From assembly GCA_035605695.1 (NCBI GenBank), contig DATNGZ010000066.1, positions 3,354-67,353 of the forward strand: a stretch of DNA of 64,000 bases, read 5' to 3'. The stretch comes from VRUE01 sp035605695. GTDB taxonomy: Bacteria > Actinomycetota > Thermoleophilia > Solirubrobacterales > 70-9. The translations under genes and the position numbers were made by a program. A model generated the notes under the pieces. That model did no database searches. It saw only the letters and a list, made by a program, of their open reading frames with translations, and had not been told where the DNA came from. Below are positions 45,391 to 53,733 of the stretch, piece after piece (the stretch's first letter is position 1; the number at the start of each line of letters is the position of its first letter).

Positions 45391-47427
45391 TCAGCTGAGG
45401 GCCGGCTCTCCCGAGCGCAGCGCGGCGAGGACCCGCTCCGCGACGGCGGGGCCGGTCAGTCCGGCCTCCTCGCGCAGCAGCGCCGGCTTACCGTGGGTGA
45501 CGTAGCGGTCGGGCAGGCCGAGGCGAAGGACCCGGGCGCGCTCCTCCGAGCGATCGCCAAAAGCGTCCTCGAGGTGCTCGAGCACGCCCGAGCCGAATCC
45601 CCCCGGCAAGACGTTCTCCTCAACGGTCACCACCAGGTCGTGGCCGAGGGCGAGGCTCTCCAGCAGCTCGGCGTCGAGTGGCTTGGCGAAGCGGGCGTCG
45701 GCAACGGTCGCGGTGAGACCGTGCCCGGCGAGGATCGCGGCTGCCTCGAGCGCCACTGCGACGCCGTAGCCGTAGCCGAGCAAGGCCACCCGCTCCCCGC
45801 TCGCCAGCAGCTCGCCACTGCCGATCGGGATAGCCGCGGGCTCGACCGGCAGCTCGACGCCCTCGGCGGTGCCGCGCGGGTAGCGCAATGCCACCGGGCC
45901 GCAATGGTCGACGGCGGTGCGCAGCATGTGGACCAGCATCGCCTCGTCGCGCGGTGCCATCACGACCACGTTGGGGATCGGGCGGAAGTAAGAGATGTCG
46001 AAGGCGCCGTGGTGGGTCGGGCCGTCGTCGCCGACCAGGCCGGCGCGGTCCATGGCAAAGGTGACATCGAGCTCCTGCAGGCAGACGTCGTGGATGATCT
46101 GGTCGTAGGCGCGCTGGAGGAAGGTCGAGTAGATCGCGCAGATCGGCTTCGCGCCCTGGATCGCCAGGCCCGAGGCCAGCAGCACCGCGTTCTGCTCGGC
46201 GATGCCGACGTCGTAGTACTGGCCCGGCACCTCGTCGGCAAGCTGTTGCAGTCCCGTCCCCCCCGCCATCGCCGCGGTGATCCCGATCACGCGCCGGTCG
46301 CGCCGCGCCTCGGCGACGATCGCCTCGCCGAAGACCTTCGTGTACTGGGGCGGGGCACCGGCGGCGGGCGGCTTCTCCAGCCGCTCCGGCGCGATCGCCT
46401 CGGGCGAGTCGGACTCCTGTACCGCGACCGGCTTCGGCGCCGGCGCGCCGTTGACGATGCTCTTCGGCTTCGCCGCGTGCCACTGCTCCATCCCCTCGAG
46501 GCCGCCCTCCTCGGCCGGTGAGAAGCCCTTGCCCTTGACCGTGTGGATGTGGACGATCACCGGGCGTTCAGCGTCGAAGGCCTCGCGCAGGGCCTCGCGC
46601 AGGGCGTGCACGTCGTGGCCGTCGATCACGCCCATGTAGGCGAGGTCGAGCTCCTCGAAGAAGAGCCCGGGCGCCCAGTAGGCCTTGATCGCCGACTTGA
46701 TCTCCGGCCCCAGCCGTTCGATCCGCTTGCCGAGCCCGAGCGGCAGCTTGGTCAGCCGGTCCTCGACCCCCTCGCGGGCGTGGAAGAGGCGCGGGTTGAG
46801 CCGCACCCGGTTGAAGTAGCGCGAGAGAGCACCAACGTTGGGGGAGATCGACATCCCGTTGTCGTTGAGCACGATCACCATCGGCGTCTGCAGGCCACCG
46901 GCGGCGTGCAGCGACTCGTAGGCGACGCCGCCGGTGAGCGCCCCGTCGCCGATCACCGCGGCCACCCTGCCGTCCTCGCCGATCCCCTTGCGCATCGCCT
47001 CCTTGAGGCCGAGGCCGTAGCCGATCGAGGTCGAGGCGTGGCCGGCGCCCATGATGTCGTGTTCGGACTCGAAGATCGAGCAGAACGGGGCCAGCCCCTG
47101 GTACTGGCGGATCGAGGGCAGGCCATCGCGGCGGCCGGTGAGGATCTTGTGCGGGTAGGCCTGGTGGCCGACGTCCCAGAGCACCTTGTCGCGCGGCGAG
47201 TCGAGCAGGCTGTGCAGCGCTACCGCCAGCTCGCAGGTGCCGAGGTTGGCGCCGAAGTGGCCGCCGATCTCACCGATCGTGTCGATGATGTAGGTGCGCA
47301 TCTCCTGGGCCACCTGCTGCAACTGGGCCTCGTCGAGGCCGTGCAGGTCGGCCGGGCCGTCGATACCGTCAAGCAGGCGCAGCGCGGCGCCGTCCTCGTG
47401 CTCGGGTGCGTGTCCGTTGTCTGTCAT
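45391..47427 (-). CDS. dxs: 1-deoxy-D-xylulose-5-phosphate synthase
   Basis: This encodes 678 aa, a thiamine-diphosphate enzyme. Motifs are VGHQAYPHKILTGR, GHASTSIGYGLGL, the TPP/Mg site VIGDGALTGGVAYESL with VLNDNGMSISPN, the central glutamate in DVGIAEQNAVLLA and RAGLVGDDGPTHHGAFD. It condenses pyruvate and glyceraldehyde 3-phosphate in the first step of the MEP pathway. It overlaps the prenyl synthase stop by four bases, so isoprenoid precursor and chain-elongation genes are coupled. Confidence 0.96.
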   Translation of the reverse strand: MTDNGHAPEHEDGAALRLLDGIDGPADLHGLDEAQLQQVAQEMRTYIIDTIGEIGGHFGANLGTCELAVALHSLLDSPRDKVLWDVGHQAYPHKILTGRRDGLPSIRQYQGLAPFCSIFESEHDIMGAGHASTSIGYGLGLKEAMRKGIGEDGRVAAVIGDGALTGGVAYESLHAAGGLQTPMVIVLNDNGMSISPNVGALSRYFNRVRLNPRLFHAREGVEDRLTKLPLGLGKRIERLGPEIKSAIKAYWAPGLFFEELDLAYMGVIDGHDVHALREALREAFDAERPVIVHIHTVKGKGFSPAEEGGLEGMEQWHAAKPKSIVNGAPAPKPVAVQESDSPEAIAPERLEKPPAAGAPPQYTKVFGEAIVAEARRDRRVIGITAAMAGGTGLQQLADEVPGQYYDVGIAEQNAVLLASGLAIQGAKPICAIYSTFLQRAYDQIIHDVCLQELDVTFAMDRAGLVGDDGPTHHGAFDISYFRPIPNVVVMAPRDEAMLVHMLRTAVDHCGPVALRYPRGTAEGVELPVEPAAIPIGSGELLASGERVALLGYGYGVAVALEAAAILAGHGLTATVADARFAKPLDAELLESLALGHDLVVTVEENVLPGGFGSGVLEHLEDAFGDRSEERARVLRLGLPDRYVTHGKPALLREEAGLTGPAVAERVLAALRSGEPALS

Positions 47428-48287
47428 TCGTCTCTGGTGAAGATGTAGTCGGCGATTCGCCTCAGGTCAGCGGTCTCAGCGGTTGCCTCGGACAGTGCCC
47501 CGACTGCCTTGGCGTGGGATTCGGCCGCAAGCTCTCGCGCCCGCTCAAGGCCGAAGAGGCTGACGTAAGTGAGTTTTCCATGTCGCTCGTCGCTTCCATG
47601 GGTCTTGCCGAGCTGCTCATCGCTTCCGGTCACGTCGAGAATGTCGTCGACGATCTGGAAGAGCACGCCCAGCTCGTTGGCAAATCGGCGAAAGGGGATT
47701 GTCTCAGGTTCGGACAGCCCGTTGAGCGTGAGGACGACGCCGACACTGGCGGCGATCAGCCGCCCGGTCTTCAGCGTGTGCAGCGCCCGCAGGCCCTCGG
47801 CGTCGCGCTCGGCCACCGCGACGTCGACGTACTGGCCGCCGACCATGCCGTCGACGCCGGTGGCGGCGCTGAGCTCGCGCAGCGCCGCCAGCACCCGGGC
47901 CGGCTCGCCCGGCTGCTCGCAGAAGAGCCGCACCGCCTCGGCGAAGAGGCCGTCGCCGGCGAGGATCGCGACGTCTTCGCCGAACTTGACGTGCGACGTC
48001 GGCTGGCCGCGCCGCAGCTCGTCGTCGTCCATCGCCGGCAGGTCGTCGTGGATCAGCGAGTAGGTGTGGATCAGCTCAACCGCGCAGGCGACCGCGAGGA
48101 AGTCAGCGGGCTCGGCGCCGAGCGCCCGCGCCGTGGCCAGCGCCAGCACCGGGCGCACCCGCTTACCGCCGCCAAGCAGCGAGTAGCGCATCGCCTCCTC
48201 GAGGCCGGCGGTCGCTGCCGGCGCCGGGAAGCGCAGCCGCTCCAGCTCGGCGTCAACCAGGGTGCGTAGGTCTTCGGGGTAACTCAC
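47424..48287 (-). CDS. ispA: Polyprenyl (farnesyl/geranylgeranyl) diphosphate synthase
   Basis: The start is GTG 48287 (VSYPEDLRTLVDAEL), 287 aa, 13 bases after the 58-aa gene. The first aspartate-rich motif is LIHDDLPAMDDDELRRG and the second is FQIVDDILDVTGS. GGKRVRPVL is also present. It elongates IPP/DMAPP to FPP or GGPP. The exact chain length cannot be decided without modelling the pocket. It is upstream of and coupled to dxs. Confidence 0.92.
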   Translation of the reverse strand: MSYPEDLRTLVDAELERLRFPAPAATAGLEEAMRYSLLGGGKRVRPVLALATARALGAEPADFLAVACAVELIHTYSLIHDDLPAMDDDELRRGQPTSHVKFGEDVAILAGDGLFAEAVRLFCEQPGEPARVLAALRELSAATGVDGMVGGQYVDVAVAERDAEGLRALHTLKTGRLIAASVGVVLTLNGLSEPETIPFRRFANELGVLFQIVDDILDVTGSDEQLGKTHGSDERHGKLTYVSLFGLERARELAAESHAKAVGALSEATAETADLRRIADYIFTRDE

Positions 48288-48300
48288 CGGCGAGGTGCGC

Positions 48301-48477
48301 TCACTGTGAAGCGGCCTCGCCCTCACGGATGCGACGGTTTGCCTCCTCGACCGCCTCGGCGGAGAGGTCGGCCGCCTCGTGGGCGAGCTCGGCCGCACGA
48401 GCGTCGGTCGCCCCCTCGCCCTCCAGCTCGCGGGCGATCGCGGTTAGCCGCTCGGAGATCTCGCGCAGGCGGCTCAC
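48301..48477 (-). CDS. Small helical protein, 58 aa, between nusB and ispA
   Basis: GTG 48477 overlaps the nusB stop (GTGA) and the frame ends at TGA 48301, 13 bases before ispA. The translation (MSRLREISERLTAIARELEG ... AHEAADLSAEAVEEANRRI) is a heptad-like amphipathic helix pair. The position is where xseB often lies, but XseB motifs are absent. Operon coupling on the nusB side and acceptable codon use argue that it is a real gene. Function unknown. Confidence 0.65.
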   Translation of the reverse strand: MSRLREISERLTAIARELEGEGATDARAAELAHEAADLSAEAVEEANRRIREGEAASQ

Positions 48478-48854
48478 CGCACGCCCTCGCGCTCGCGCAC
48501 GATCGCGCCGAGCACGCCGTTGACGAAGCCCGGCGCGTCGGCGCCGCAGTACTCCTTGGCGATCTCGATCGCCTCGTCGATCGCGACCTCGGTTGGCACG
48601 TCGTCGCTGTACTCGATCTCATACAGCGCAACCCGCATCAGGTTGCGCTCCAGGGGGGCGATCCGCTCCAGCTCCCAGCCTTTTGCGTGGGCGGCAATCG
48701 CCCTGTCGAGCTCGTCGCGGTGCAGCTCCACCGCGGCCGCCAGCTCACGCGTGAACGGCCGCGACTCGGCCACCAGCTCCTCCAGCGGGCGGCCGGTGAC
48801 ATCGCGCTGGTAGCAGGCGAAAACGGCGTCACGGCGCTGGTCTGACCTACGCAT
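48474..48854 (-). CDS. nusB: Transcription antitermination factor NusB
   Basis: This encodes 126 aa from ATG 48854 (MRRSDQRRDAVFACYQRDV), helical, with the family motifs NLMRVALYEIEY, PTEVAIDEAIEIAKEY and FVNGVLGAIVRE. It binds boxA RNA with NusE/S10 in rRNA antitermination. In many actinobacteria nusB directly follows efp. Here two secreted-protein genes separate them. Confidence 0.95.
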   Translation of the reverse strand: MRRSDQRRDAVFACYQRDVTGRPLEELVAESRPFTRELAAAVELHRDELDRAIAAHAKGWELERIAPLERNLMRVALYEIEYSDDVPTEVAIDEAIEIAKEYCGADAPGFVNGVLGAIVREREGVR

Positions 48855-48910
48855 GACGCCATTCTCGCGCTTCTGGCGGCTGGACCCCTCGACCACCCTC
48901 TTTGCTGCTG

Positions 48911-49723
48911 TCAGCCGCGCGTATAGCTGAGGGCGAGCAGGCCGGCGTTGCCGGAGAGGTTGGTCGCCGCTTCGCGCACTTCAAACGGTTCGAAGCCCTG
49001 GCTGGGCGAGAGCTTCTTCGGCAGCGCAAAGAGGATGAACATGTACGTTTCGCTGCCTTCGGGGCAGATTTCATAGTCCACCTTGCCGAAGCTGTTGCGG
49101 CCGGTGACGGCGCCCCTGGGCAATTTTCCGGCTTCGATTTCGTCCAGGTCGGGACTCAGCCCACCCACGGCCCAGTCGAAGAAGAGTTTTCCGTTGACCG
49201 GCTGGACGTTCATCGCGAAGAGGACCAGTTCGGCGGTCCCCGGCGGCACCCCCTGCCAACGAAGCGCCGGCGAAGTGCTCTTGCCATCGCAGGTGTACTC
49301 GGCGGGCAGCGTCTGCGGGCCGCCGCTGGACCCCAAGCTCGACGGGCTAACCAGGGCCATACTGGCCACCGTCACTTCCTTGCGTTCCTGAGGGGTGATG
49401 CCGCGCTCCGGCGCGCCTTTGGGCTGCGCGATGGGCGGACCGTGCTTGCCGCCGGAAGAAGATCCTCCACCGGGAGACGCGCCCGGAACCGCCGAGCCGC
49501 CGTCTTCCGTCGCTTCCGCCGCCGAGGGAGAGCCGCTGCCGGCTTCGCCACTGGCGCCGCCAGGAGCAGCGGCGCTTGGACTACCCGAGCTCGACGTTTC
49601 CGAGCTCGCGGTGGCCGAGCTCGAGTCGTCCGAGGATCCTCCCCCGCACCCGGCCAGTGCCAACGCCGCTACCGCGAGCGCCAGGATGATCCCAACGCTC
49701 GCGGTTGTCTTTACGGAATTCAT
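48911..49723 (-). CDS. PEBP/YbhB-like lipoprotein
   Basis: This encodes 270 aa. A lipobox (ALALAGCGGG) is followed by a ~90-residue Ser/Gly/Pro/Ala-rich linker. A phosphatidylethanolamine-binding-protein fold follows: PAEYTCDGKSTSPALRW, LVLFAMNVQPVNGKLFFDWAV and YMFILFALPKKLSP. Ligand and role are unknown. ATG 49723 shares its A with the stop of the preceding gene (TAATG), so it relies on translational coupling. No independent ribosome binding site is seen. Confidence 0.8.
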   Translation of the reverse strand: MNSVKTTASVGIILALAVAALALAGCGGGSSDDSSSATASSETSSSGSPSAAAPGGASGEAGSGSPSAAEATEDGGSAVPGASPGGGSSSGGKHGPPIAQPKGAPERGITPQERKEVTVASMALVSPSSLGSSGGPQTLPAEYTCDGKSTSPALRWQGVPPGTAELVLFAMNVQPVNGKLFFDWAVGGLSPDLDEIEAGKLPRGAVTGRNSFGKVDYEICPEGSETYMFILFALPKKLSPSQGFEPFEVREAATNLSGNAGLLALSYTRG

Positions 49724-50334
49724 TAGGAGGCGCTGATCGACTCGCCTCGGTGCCACTCGAACGCTTCGGTCGGGAAGACGCCGTTCCATTCGACCGTTTC
49801 GCCCAGCGATTTCAGCGACGTTCCCGTTGCTGAGAAAGTCGACGGGCTGAACGTGGCGCTTTCGGTCGTGTTGTTGATCAGGCCGCCGGCCGTTCCAGTG
49901 ACGTTGGCCCAGACGCCCCACAGCGGGCAAAACCAGCCGCCGTAGAGGATCCAGACGTCCACCCCTTTGACTACGAGGTAGTTATTGGCGCCGACAGTTT
50001 TCAGTTCTGAGGGCCAGGGGAACGATTCGGCTTCGATCGCTTCAACCGTGCAGGTCGAGTTGGTGTAGCAGCCGAACAGGGGCAGGCTGGTGATGCTCCC
50101 CTTGCCGGTCCCCGCTTCGTTTTTGATGTCGACTTCGTAGAGGAAGTTGTTGCAGGTGGTCGTGAACCCCCACATCGTCAGGCCGCTTTTTTCGGCCCCC
50201 CCGAGGATCGTTTCCGTGCCTTCCAACGCTTTGCCGTTGAACTTCCAGGCCGGAGCGGCCCCCGCACTGGCGGCGAAGGCAGCGCAAAGCATCAGCGCCA
50301 CGACCAACCCCCCCAGGATCTTGTTCATTCGCAT
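49723..50334 (-). CDS. Secreted protein of unknown function
   Basis: This encodes 203 aa from ATG 50334, with AGGGAG as the ribosome binding site. A signal peptide (LGGLVVALMLCAAFAASAGAAPA) is followed by WKFNGKALEGTETI. The predicted beta-rich mature domain has Cys pairs (TTTCNNF, FGCYTNSTCTV, WFCPLWG). I associate this family with Thermoleophilia and know no function for it. It is co-translated with the PEBP lipoprotein. The 207-base gap to efp holds its leader, a GCGCCGGCGC palindrome and no other gene. Confidence 0.7.
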   Translation of the reverse strand: MRMNKILGGLVVALMLCAAFAASAGAAPAWKFNGKALEGTETILGGAEKSGLTMWGFTTTCNNFLYEVDIKNEAGTGKGSITSLPLFGCYTNSTCTVEAIEAESFPWPSELKTVGANNYLVVKGVDVWILYGGWFCPLWGVWANVTGTAGGLINNTTESATFSPSTFSATGTSLKSLGETVEWNGVFPTEAFEWHRGESISAS

Positions 50335-50541
50335 GACTGGTTCTCCCTCTATTGCTCAATGGACTGGGAAACAGCTACCCCAATGGAGCCTTCGAGGAGA
50401 GGTTCAGCGCCGCATCGCTCGAACCCGCCGCCCACAAATTTCCTCCCTCAAAAGCTCCAGGGCGTACCCTGAAATCCTCCAACAAGTACCACATCTGAGG
50501 CCGCTGCGCCACCCCAGCGCCGGCGCCGGCGACCCGATGCC

Positions 50542-51102
50542 TCAGGCGCGCGAGACGTATTCGCCGCTGCGGGTGTCGACGCGGACGATCTCGCCCTCTT
50601 CAATAAATAGCGGCACCTGCACCACCACGCCGGACTCCAGGGTCGCCGACTTGTTGCCGCCGCCGGAGGCGGTATCGCCCTTGACGCCCGGCTCGGTCTG
50701 GGTCACCTTCATCTCAATCGCGCTCGGCACCTGTACGTCGCTGGGCCGCTCATCGACGAAGAGCACGTCTACCTCGGCGTTGGGAAGCAGCCACTGCATC
50801 GCCTCGCCGACCAGGTCGCGCGCGATCTCGATCTGCTCGTAATCGCGGTTGTCCATGAAGACCGCCGCCTCGCCGGAGTCGTAGAGGTACTGCATCTTGC
50901 GCGACTCGGTGCGCACTGGTCGGAACTTCTCGCCGGCCCGGAAAGTCTTGTCCTGTACCGACCCGTCCTCGATCTTGCGCAGCTTGGTCCGCACGAAGGC
51001 GCCGCCCTTGCCTGGCTTGACGTGCTGGAATTCGATGATCCGGAAAATCGTCCCGTCGATCTCGATGTGCGAGCCGTTCTTGAATTGGTTGGTGCTGATC
51101 AC
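50542..51102 (-). CDS. efp: Elongation factor P
   Basis: This encodes 186 aa with three beta-barrel domains. The tip loop reads EFQHVKPGKGGAFVRTK with Lys32 at the site that is modified or contacts the P-site tRNA. The C-terminal motif VDTRSGEYVSRA is typical. It relieves ribosome stalling at polyproline. No EpmA or other modification genes are nearby. Confidence 0.96.
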   Translation of the reverse strand: MISTNQFKNGSHIEIDGTIFRIIEFQHVKPGKGGAFVRTKLRKIEDGSVQDKTFRAGEKFRPVRTESRKMQYLYDSGEAAVFMDNRDYEQIEIARDLVGEAMQWLLPNAEVDVLFVDERPSDVQVPSAIEMKVTQTEPGVKGDTASGGGNKSATLESGVVVQVPLFIEEGEIVRVDTRSGEYVSRA

Positions 51103-51194
51103 GGCGGCGAATCCTAAAGAAGGGAGCGCATCGCTACTTCTTCGGAGCTCAACACAGCGACGGGGGATTGATCGTTTAACGTGGCGGACAGGGA

Positions 51195-51689
51195 ATGAAG
51201 GGGGTCCTTACAGCCGTCATATCGCTCGCCGCAATGGCGCTGCTGCCAGTCGCGTCCGCCTTGGCCGAAGGGGAACCGACGCGCCTCCAGTACGTCGAAC
51301 AGGTTGATCCGATCTGTCAGGCGAACACCGAAGCCAACAAGCGGATCCTCAAGAACGTCAAAACGAAGGCGCGGAGCAAGTCGGTGAAGACGGTGCGCGA
51401 AGCCGGCTCTCAGTTCATCCAGGCCTCAAGCGCGTTCGGAAAGGCGGAGAAGAAAATTGCCGCGGTGCCGCGGCCGCCGGCCGACGACGCCCGGCTGCTC
51501 AAGTGGTTCAACCACCTCGACATCGTCAAGACGGACTTGCGCAAGCTCGGCAAGGCCCTGCAGGGAAACGAAAAGATTCTCGCTGCCCACGAACAGGTCC
51601 GGGTTGAACGCGCCGCCAACGCCGCCAATAACGTCAGCTTCGTCTTCGAATTTCAGTACTGCCACCTGAGCCCTTCCAGCTTCTTCTAA
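51195..51689 (+). CDS. Small secreted helical protein
   Basis: This encodes 164 aa from ATG 51195. A signal peptide (AVISLAAMALLPVASALAEG) is followed by a mature helical domain with one Cys near the start (DPICQANTEANKRIL) and one at the end (EFQYCHLSP), likely joined by a disulfide. Similar two-cysteine helical secreted proteins seem frequent in Thermoleophilia. Function unknown. It is divergent from efp, with a 92-base gap. Confidence 0.65.
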   Translation: MKGVLTAVISLAAMALLPVASALAEGEPTRLQYVEQVDPICQANTEANKRILKNVKTKARSKSVKTVREAGSQFIQASSAFGKAEKKIAAVPRPPADDARLLKWFNHLDIVKTDLRKLGKALQGNEKILAAHEQVRVERAANAANNVSFVFEFQYCHLSPSSFF

Positions 51690-51705
51690 TCGGGCTCCCG
51701 AACGG

Positions 51706-52509
51706 CTATTCCTTTTCGGCCGCGGTGGTGGTCGTGAGAGCGGCGGCCGAGCCGCCGGAGAGCACGCGACGAACCAGGCGCGGGGCGAGGATGCGGGCGA
51801 TCGCGGCAAGCGCGTAGGGGCGCGGCACATAGCGCTCTGCCTTGCCGCCCGGGCCCGCCTCAAGGATCGCCTCGGCGACGTTCTCGGGCTTCGAGACGAC
51901 CCAGCGGGTCAATGCCCTCTGGCGCAGCTCGGTCGCCGGGAAGCCCTCGGTGGCGATGAACCCCGGCAGCACCATGCCGACGTGGACGCCGTGCGGGCGC
52001 TCCTCGGCGTAGAGCGCATCGGTCCAACCAATCAGCGCGAACTTGCTCGCCGAGTAGGCGCCAGTGCGGGCGCGGGCAACCCGCCCCGCGGTACTGGCGA
52101 CATTGACGATCGCGCTCGGCGCGGAGGCGCGCAGGGCCGGCAGCAGCTCCTCGGTGAGCCGAGCGACGGCGTCGAAGTTGATCTCCATATGGCGCTGCAG
52201 ATTGGCGTAGCCGGCCTCGCCGAAGCCACCGCGCCAAGAGGCACCGGCGTTGTTGACGAGCAGGGTCAAACGGCCGCCGTGCTCGGCCACGTGGGCGCCG
52301 ATCCGCCCGGGTGCATCGGCATCGGTGAGGTCGGCGGCGACGTAGGTTGCCTCGCAGGGCAGCGACTCGACCAGCGCCCGCAGGCGATCCTCGCGACGGG
52401 CGACGAGAATCAGGCTGGCGCCGGGCTCACGCGCGAGCCGGCGCGCAGTCGCCTCGCCGATCCCGCTGGAGGCTCCCGTTACCAAGGCCCTAATACCGCT
52501 CGCGCTCAC
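51706..52509 (-). CDS. Short-chain dehydrogenase/reductase
   Basis: Starting at GTG 52509 (VSASGIRALVTGAS) gives 267 aa. The ribosome binding site is weak and a longer N-terminus is unlikely because it would overlap the divergent M42 gene. Cofactor motif VTGASSGIGEATA, then LLVNNAGASW, catalytic Ser in NVASTAG and YSASKFAL are present. A C-terminal ~50-residue basic/hydrophobic extension could associate with membranes. Substrate unknown. Confidence 0.85.
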   Translation of the reverse strand: MSASGIRALVTGASSGIGEATARRLAREPGASLILVARREDRLRALVESLPCEATYVAADLTDADAPGRIGAHVAEHGGRLTLLVNNAGASWRGGFGEAGYANLQRHMEINFDAVARLTEELLPALRASAPSAIVNVASTAGRVARARTGAYSASKFALIGWTDALYAEERPHGVHVGMVLPGFIATEGFPATELRQRALTRWVVSKPENVAEAILEAGPGGKAERYVPRPYALAAIARILAPRLVRRVLSGGSAAALTTTTAAEKE

Positions 52510-52574
52510 CTGTGGAACGCTATTCGAATCGCCAGACCGCGGACGCTTGTTTTTATCGACATACTGCGCGCCCT

Positions 52575-53624
52575 GTGAACGAAACCCCTGGACTACTCCA
52601 TAACCTCTTGCGCGTACCGGGTCCGTCGGGCTACGAGGCCCAGGCCGCCGCAGTCTGGCGCGAGGCAGCCTCCTTCGCGACGCTTTCGACCGATGGGATC
52701 GGCTCCTCGGTAGCCCGCATCGGCGAGCCATCGCCGCTGCTCGCGGTCGTCGGTCACATCGACGAGATCGGGCTGGTGGTCCGCCACATCGACGAGAAGG
52801 GTTTCCTCTGGTTCGCCCAAATCGGAGGTTGGGACCCCCAGATCCTGGTCGGCCAGCGAGTTGAGATCCAAGGTCGCAACGGTCCGGTGTCCGGCGTCGT
52901 CGGACGCAAGCCGCTGCACCTGCTCGACGCCGAAGCGCGCAAGAAGGTGGTCGAGCTGAAGGGCCTCCACATCGACATCGGTGCCGACGGTCGCGAGGGG
53001 GCCGCCGAACTGATCCGCGTCGGCGACCCGGTCGTGATCGCGTCCGAGCCGCTCGGACTCTCCGGCGAACGCTTGGTTTCCCGCGCGATGGACAATCGCC
53101 TCGGCGCCTACGTCGCGCTCGAGGCCCTGCGCCGCTGCCACGAGCACGACTCGCTCAAGGCCAGCTTCGCCGCGATCGCCGCCGTGCAGGAGGAGATCGG
53201 CCTCTTCGGTGCCCGCACCTCCGCCTTCGCCGTCCAGCCCGACTTGGCGATCGTCGTCGACGTGACCCACGCCACCGACGCGCCGGGGATCGACGAGAAG
53301 GAGCTCGGCAGCCACGCCCTGGGGTCGGGACCGGTGATCTACCGCGGCGCCACGCTCTCACCAAAGGTCTTCGAGCTACTGGTCGAGACGGCCGAGGCGG
53401 AGGGGATTGAGCACACGATCGGCGCCACCGGCAACTCGACCGGAACTGACGCCGACGCGGTCCAGTTTGCCCGCTCGGGAATACCGACCAGCCTCGTCTC
53501 GATCCCACTGCGCTACATGCACTCCCCCGTTGAGATGGTCGACCTCGCCGACCTCGAGGCAACGGTCGCGCTGATCACCGCCTTCGCGGCGCGCCTCGAC
53601 AGCGGCATCGACCTCAGTCGCTGA
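52575..53624 (+). CDS. M42-family aminopeptidase
   Basis: The start is GTG 52575 (VNETPGLLHNLL), 349 aa. Family motifs are VVGHIDEIGLVVRHID (first metal ligands), SRAMDNRLGAYVALEAL (bridging Asp), AVQEEIGLFGA (catalytic Glu-Glu), VDVTHATDAPG and the last His in RYMHSPVEMVDL. These form large tetrahedral cytosolic aminopeptidases. It is divergent from the SDR and convergent with the diguanylate cyclase gene. Confidence 0.9.
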   Translation: MNETPGLLHNLLRVPGPSGYEAQAAAVWREAASFATLSTDGIGSSVARIGEPSPLLAVVGHIDEIGLVVRHIDEKGFLWFAQIGGWDPQILVGQRVEIQGRNGPVSGVVGRKPLHLLDAEARKKVVELKGLHIDIGADGREGAAELIRVGDPVVIASEPLGLSGERLVSRAMDNRLGAYVALEALRRCHEHDSLKASFAAIAAVQEEIGLFGARTSAFAVQPDLAIVVDVTHATDAPGIDEKELGSHALGSGPVIYRGATLSPKVFELLVETAEAEGIEHTIGATGNSTGTDADAVQFARSGIPTSLVSIPLRYMHSPVEMVDLADLEATVALITAFAARLDSGIDLSR

Positions 53625-53733
53625 CTGACGCCGCCCTGGCGTCGCCAGACAAGGACGCAGGGAGGCCGAATAGCAGCGCTATTTGGCCGACTGAGGACGC
53701 CGTATGGCGGCGCCAGGGACCGTCAGCGTCAGT
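53621..53733. terminator. Nested palindromes between convergent genes
   Basis: Outer arms CTGACG...CCCTGGCGTCGCC and GGCGGCGCCAGGG...CGTCAG pair with few mismatches. Inside lies GGCCGAATAGC-ag-(C)GCTATTTGGCC (53664-53688). They occupy the entire gap between two stops. This is probably a bidirectional terminator. Confidence 0.55.

Noticed and set aside
48301..48477. XseB (exonuclease VII small subunit)
   Set aside because: The position fits but the conserved XseB helix motifs are absent.
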